In this document: one piece after another, positions 35,188 through 38,059 of the stretch
How the letters are laid out: every line of letters starts with the position of its first letter
Position numbering within the stretch: the first letter of the stretch is position 1
Source of the DNA: an uncultured Roseburia sp.
GTDB lineage: Bacteria; Bacillota; Clostridia; Lachnospirales; Lachnospiraceae
DNA length: 38,059 nucleotides
Direction: 5' to 3'
Assembly: GCA_947070915.1 (NCBI GenBank)
Contig: CAMTDY010000006.1
Location: 1-38,059, forward strand
Made by a program: the position numbers and the translations under genes
Notes under the pieces: generated by a model
Told to the model about the DNA's origin: nothing
Databases searched by the model: none
Seen by the model: only the letters and a program-made list of their open reading frames with translations

Positions 35188-36255
35188 CTACAAGATATTC
35201 AGCACTTCTTTTAACATAGGCAGCATTTCCACAAACACATCGATAATAACAGGATCAAACTGCGTCCCCCTGCCCTCTGACATGATCTGCATGATGCGCT
35301 CAATGGGCCGTACCGGCGGTTTATAACAGCGCTCTTCATACAGGGCATCAAATACATCTGCCACCGCCATAATACGTGCCGCCAGCGGAATCCGGTCTCC
35401 CGCCAGTCCGGTGGGATATCCCGTTCCGTCCCAGCGCTCATGATGATACATGGCGATATCTTCAACAATTTTTACATAGTGTTCATCTTCCACATCACCA
35501 ATAATATTCTGAATGATCTTACGGCTGTAAGTAGTATGTAACTTAATGACCTCATATTCTTCCGGCGTCAGCTTACCCGGTTTTTGCAGCACTGCATCGG
35601 AAATTTTGATCTTGCCCACATCATGAAGCGGCGCCGCCTTACAGACATCATCGATATAAGAATCCGTGAGCTGTCCGGCAAACAGCTGCCTCTTCTGCAG
35701 CTCCTTAGAAATCATCCGCACGTACATCTGTGTATTTTTTACATGCTTCCCTGTACTTCCATCCCGGCTCTCAATAAGGTTTGCCATACCCACGATAACG
35801 GTCTCCTGGATCCGGTTGATCCTCTGGGTACTCTCCATCAGCTTTTCCGCCTGCTCGCTCACCATATCCTCAAGATTGTGCCGGTACTGGTCCAGTTCAA
35901 TCGTCTTCGCTACACGGCTCAGCAGAATATCTGGCACAAAAGGTTTTTTTACAAAATCCAGGGCACCCATCTGAAAACACTTCACTTCCGTATCCGACTG
36001 CCCGTCCGCAGTCAGAAAGATAATGGGAATCGCCTCCGTCCTTTGATCCTGACGGAGTTTTTCCAGCACTTCAAAGCCATCCATCTCCGGCATACTGATA
36101 TCCAGCAGTATGAGATGCGGCTTATTTTTTTCCAGATATTTCAGCGCTGCCATGCCCGAATTGCATGCCGCGATGCGATACTCTGGAGAAAGAATTTTCT
36201 GCGCAAGTATTAAGTTGGTTTTATCATCATCTACCACCAATATAATATTTTTCAT
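35188..36255 (-). CDS. REC-HD-GYP response regulator (putative c-di-GMP phosphodiesterase)
   Basis: A 355-residue RpfG-like regulator. The receiver (1-120) has DD9-10 (with a third Asp at 11), acceptor Asp52 and the Lys of VKKPF (104). A coiled linker (about 122-150) leads to an HD-GYP domain with HDVGK (211-215), His240, HHERWDGTGYP (271-281) and MAVADVFDAL, so metal ligands and the GYP motif are all present and hydrolysis of c-di-GMP is likely. The ATG at 36255 follows a GGGGGG run; the GTG at 36270 would overlap it. It is the first gene of a three-gene operon with two hybrid kinases and is the only output protein there, so it is the probable end of the relay. Tandem 17-base repeats lie just upstream. 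Confidence 0.94.
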   Translation of the reverse strand: MKNIILVVDDDKTNLILAQKILSPEYRIAACNSGMAALKYLEKNKPHLILLDISMPEMDGFEVLEKLRQDQRTEAIPIIFLTADGQSDTEVKCFQMGALDFVKKPFVPDILLSRVAKTIELDQYRHNLEDMVSEQAEKLMESTQRINRIQETVIVGMANLIESRDGSTGKHVKNTQMYVRMISKELQKRQLFAGQLTDSYIDDVCKAAPLHDVGKIKISDAVLQKPGKLTPEEYEVIKLHTTYSRKIIQNIIGDVEDEHYVKIVEDIAMYHHERWDGTGYPTGLAGDRIPLAARIMAVADVFDALYEERCYKPPVRPIERIMQIMSEGRGTQFDPVIIDVFVEMLPMLKEVLNIL

Positions 36256-36275
36256 CCGTACGCCCCCCACTTGCT

Positions 36276-36330
36276 AAAAATAGAAGCAGCCCGCTGTCGA
36301 GCTATTTCTGCTGTCAGGCTATTTCTATTT
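36276..36330 (-). terminator. Imperfect hairpin with T run between folA and the signalling operon
   Basis: On the minus strand, arms 36330-36318 and 36290-36278 pair over 13 bases with one mismatch and one G-U, and the distal arm runs into TTTTT (36280-36276). It may end transcription from hflX-folA before the HD-GYP gene. Its long loop is made of the 17-base repeats, so another role is possible. Confidence 0.45.
36293..36326. repeat. Tandem 17-bp direct repeat upstream of the signalling operon
   Basis: Units gctgtcgagctatttct (36293-36309) and gctgtcaggctatttct (36310-36326) lie head to tail and differ only by GA/AG in the middle. They start 38 bases upstream of the HD-GYP regulator ATG. 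Binding sites for a regulator are one option; part of an RNA hairpin is another. Confidence 0.7.
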
Positions 36331-36363
36331 TAACTCTTTCAAGCAATATTTTCCATACTTTTT

Positions 36364-36927
36364 TTACATTTTAAAGGAATTATTCGGAGGAAATCTTTCA
36401 TAGCGGTAAAACCGGAAAGAAAGCTCTCCTTCCCAGGATTCCCCACTGACAGATACCTGCTCCCACTCAGGATCCGCCACCAGATCCGGGAAAAAAGTAT
36501 CTGCCCCCCTCTCTGCCTCAAACTGCGTGATATATGCGGTGGAAACCAGAGGGAGAAATTGACGGTAAATCTCTCCTCCCCCGATAATATAAATCTTCCC
36601 CGGCAAATCCTCTGCCAGTTTTTGTGCCTCTTCCACGGATCCGGCTGTCAGCAGCCGGGTTCCAGTATCCCCGGAGGTATTCCCGCTGCCGATTTCTTTT
36701 GTCTGCTCCGCCAATCCATTTCTCGTCAAAACAATATTGGTACGTCCGGAAAGAGGGGCACCTCCGGGAAAACTCTCCAGTGTCTTTCTCCCCATGATAA
36801 CGATATTCCCCATGGTGTGCTGGCGAAAACAGGACATATCTTTTTTGCTGTGGAACAAAAGGTGGTTCTTATAGCCGATTCCCCAGTGCCGGTCCACTGC
36901 CGCGATGATCTTCATTTTTTTATCCAT
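36364..36927 (-). CDS. folA: Dihydrofolate reductase
   Basis: Reduces dihydrofolate to tetrahydrofolate with NADPH in the cytoplasm; target of trimethoprim. The 187-residue protein has the DHFR signature: IIAAVDRHWGIGYKNHLLF with the substrate loop, MGRKTLESFP, the IVLTRN strand, IYIIGGGEIY and FFPDL. Chromosomal DHFRs are about 160 residues; the extra length comes from a Gly/Ser/Thr-rich insert after IVLTRN and a longer C-terminal tail. A second ATG four codons in is a possible start. It lies 3 bases after hflX and is probably co-transcribed with it. Confidence 0.95.
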   Translation of the reverse strand: MDKKMKIIAAVDRHWGIGYKNHLLFHSKKDMSCFRQHTMGNIVIMGRKTLESFPGGAPLSGRTNIVLTRNGLAEQTKEIGSGNTSGDTGTRLLTAGSVEEAQKLAEDLPGKIYIIGGGEIYRQFLPLVSTAYITQFEAERGADTFFPDLVADPEWEQVSVSGESWEGELSFRFYRYERFPPNNSFKM

Positions 36928-36930
36928 AGG

Positions 36931-38059
36931 TCACATCACCTGTCCCACATACTCCGAAGGAATCGCCGCTCTCACAAAGATTCCCTCTTCCGTATATTCC
37001 TCAAGTTCTAGATTTCCATACTTGCGAATCAGCTGGATCTTCGATGCCTCATCGTAGGAAAAGGTCTTCTCGATGCGGACAAATCCCGCATTCAAAATAT
37101 TTTCCAGCTTTTCCAGCAATTCATCAAAGCCCTCACGTTTTTTAGCAGAGATCTTCACCGATGCCTCACTGACAGTATCCCGGAATACCTGCCCGGCTCC
37201 CTCCGGCAGAAGGTCGATCTTATTGAACACCGTAAGCACCGGTTTGTCCTGCACTCCCAGCTGTTTCAGCGTATCGTACACCACATCCATATGAATCTCG
37301 TAGTGTTCATCGGAGCAGTCCACCATATGCAGGATGACATCGGCGTATTTTGCCTCTTCCAGCGTACTCCGGAATGCCTGGATCAGATGATGGGGAAGCT
37401 TGTTGATAAAGCCGACAGTATCGGTAAATAAAACCTTTTGCCCGCTCTCAAATTCATAGCTTCTTGTGGTGGGATCCAAGGTGGCAAAGAGCATATCTTC
37501 CTCCAGAACCTCCGCCGCGGTCAGCGCGTTGAGCAGCGTGGATTTTCCTGCATTGGTATACCCTACGATGGCCACTACCTTCACCGCATTATTTCTCCGC
37601 TGCTTGCGCATGGTCTCTCTGGTGCTGACCATATTTTTGAGCTGCCGGTTCAGCATGGAGATGCGGTCTCTGATCAGACGCCGGTCCATCTCCAGTTTCT
37701 TCTCTCCCGGCCCTCTGGTGCCAATGCCCCCGGTGCTTCCCGCCGCACCGCCGCCGATCCGGGACAGCGATTTACCCAGACCGGTAAGCCGGGAAGCCCG
37801 GTATTTGAGCTGCGCCAGTTCCACCTGAAGCTTACCCTCACTGGTCCCCGCATGGGCGGCAAAGATATCCAGGATCATCACTGTCCGGTCAATGACCTTA
37901 CACTGCAGCTCTTCCTGCAGATTTCCGATCTGTGCCGGAGACAGCTCATCATCACAAACCACCGTATCCGCCTGCAGGCTGCGGATCATCTCCCGAAGCT
38001 CTTCCAGTTTACCTTTGCCGATATAGGTTCCGGGATGGATGCCCTCCCGGTTCTGGATC
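36931..38059 (-). CDS. hflX: GTPase HflX, 5' end cut by window
   Basis: Ribosome-associated GTPase that splits stalled or hibernating 70S ribosomes under stress. The frame stays open to the window edge: codons before the ATG at 37989 read HPGTYIGKGKLEELRE, the conserved HflX N-terminal motif, so the true start lies beyond the window. Visible are the N-terminal domain with DDELSPAQIGNL, the Gly-rich GTRGPGEKKLE segment with the helical linker, and the G domain: G1 GYTNAGKST, G2 DPTTR, G3 DTVGFI and G4 NKID. The C-terminal domain ends in YVGQVM. About 375 residues are present of roughly 415-430. Confidence 0.96.
   Translation of the reverse strand, partial: IQNREGIHPGTYIGKGKLEELREMIRSLQADTVVCDDELSPAQIGNLQEELQCKVIDRTVMILDIFAAHAGTSEGKLQVELAQLKYRASRLTGLGKSLSRIGGGAAGSTGGIGTRGPGEKKLEMDRRLIRDRISMLNRQLKNMVSTRETMRKQRRNNAVKVVAIVGYTNAGKSTLLNALTAAEVLEEDMLFATLDPTTRSYEFESGQKVLFTDTVGFINKLPHHLIQAFRSTLEEAKYADVILHMVDCSDEHYEIHMDVVYDTLKQLGVQDKPVLTVFNKIDLLPEGAGQVFRDTVSEASVKISAKKREGFDELLEKLENILNAGFVRIEKTFSYDEASKIQLIRKYGNLELEEYTEEGIFVRAAIPSEYVGQVM

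Overview
This window looks like the chromosome of a strictly anaerobic, low/mid-GC Gram-positive bacterium, most probably a gut Clostridia of the Lachnospiraceae type. The support is a three-subunit NAD-linked [FeFe]-hydrogenase, Gram-positive Shine-Dalgarno sites (AGGAGG-like), sigma-A type promoters, teichoic-acid-type export and ligation genes, and several lipoproteins. The species cannot be fixed from the sequence alone. No rRNA, tRNA, CRISPR array, insertion sequence or phage gene was seen. No gene-free stretch exceeds 300 bases; the longest is the 268-base divergent promoter region at 22840-23107.

Layout. (1) 1-1236: end of a short-chain dehydrogenase cut by the window edge, a small acidic lipoprotein, and a long dyad between convergent genes. 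(2) 1252-5432, minus strand: hydC-hydB-hydA, an electron-bifurcating hydrogenase operon with its own promoter, a candidate operator and an unusual run of three mini-hairpins between hydB and hydA. (3) 5491-19023, minus strand: about 13.5 kb of cell-surface polymer genes. In transcription order these are a TagG/TagH-type exporter, TagD glycerol-3-phosphate cytidylyltransferase, a TagB/TagF-type glycerophosphotransferase, an LCP ligase, a DegT-type aminotransferase, a small phosphoglycosyl transferase, a Wzy/WaaL-like polymerase or ligase, a GT2 fusion protein and a YfhO-type membrane protein. (4) 19169-22839, minus strand: a pair of AT-rich ABC half-transporters, likely a heterodimeric exporter. 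(5) 23114-28412, plus strand: a compact operon of acyl-CoA carboxyltransferase, AlgI-type MBOAT O-acyltransferase and two tandem SGNH-like membrane-anchored proteins, closed by a terminator. (6) 28525-29535: a DUF4349-type lipoprotein. (7) 29572-36255, minus strand: a signalling operon of REC-HD-GYP response regulator, hybrid histidine kinase with receivers and HPt, and a second hybrid kinase whose C terminus is a DegV fatty-acid-binding domain. (8) 36364-38059, minus strand: folA (DHFR) and hflX, the latter cut by the window edge.

How it fits together. Regions 3 to 5 appear to make, export, attach and decorate an envelope polymer: CDP-glycerol chemistry, a sugar-phosphate initiating transferase, export, LCP attachment, and possibly O-acylation by the MBOAT/SGNH set. 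Region 7 is a multistep phosphorelay whose likely output is c-di-GMP hydrolysis, with one kinase possibly sensing fatty acids through DegV. The two most original items are the HK-REC-DegV fusion and the carboxyltransferase-MBOAT-SGNH-SGNH operon, in which one SGNH copy has lost its catalytic-type Asp.
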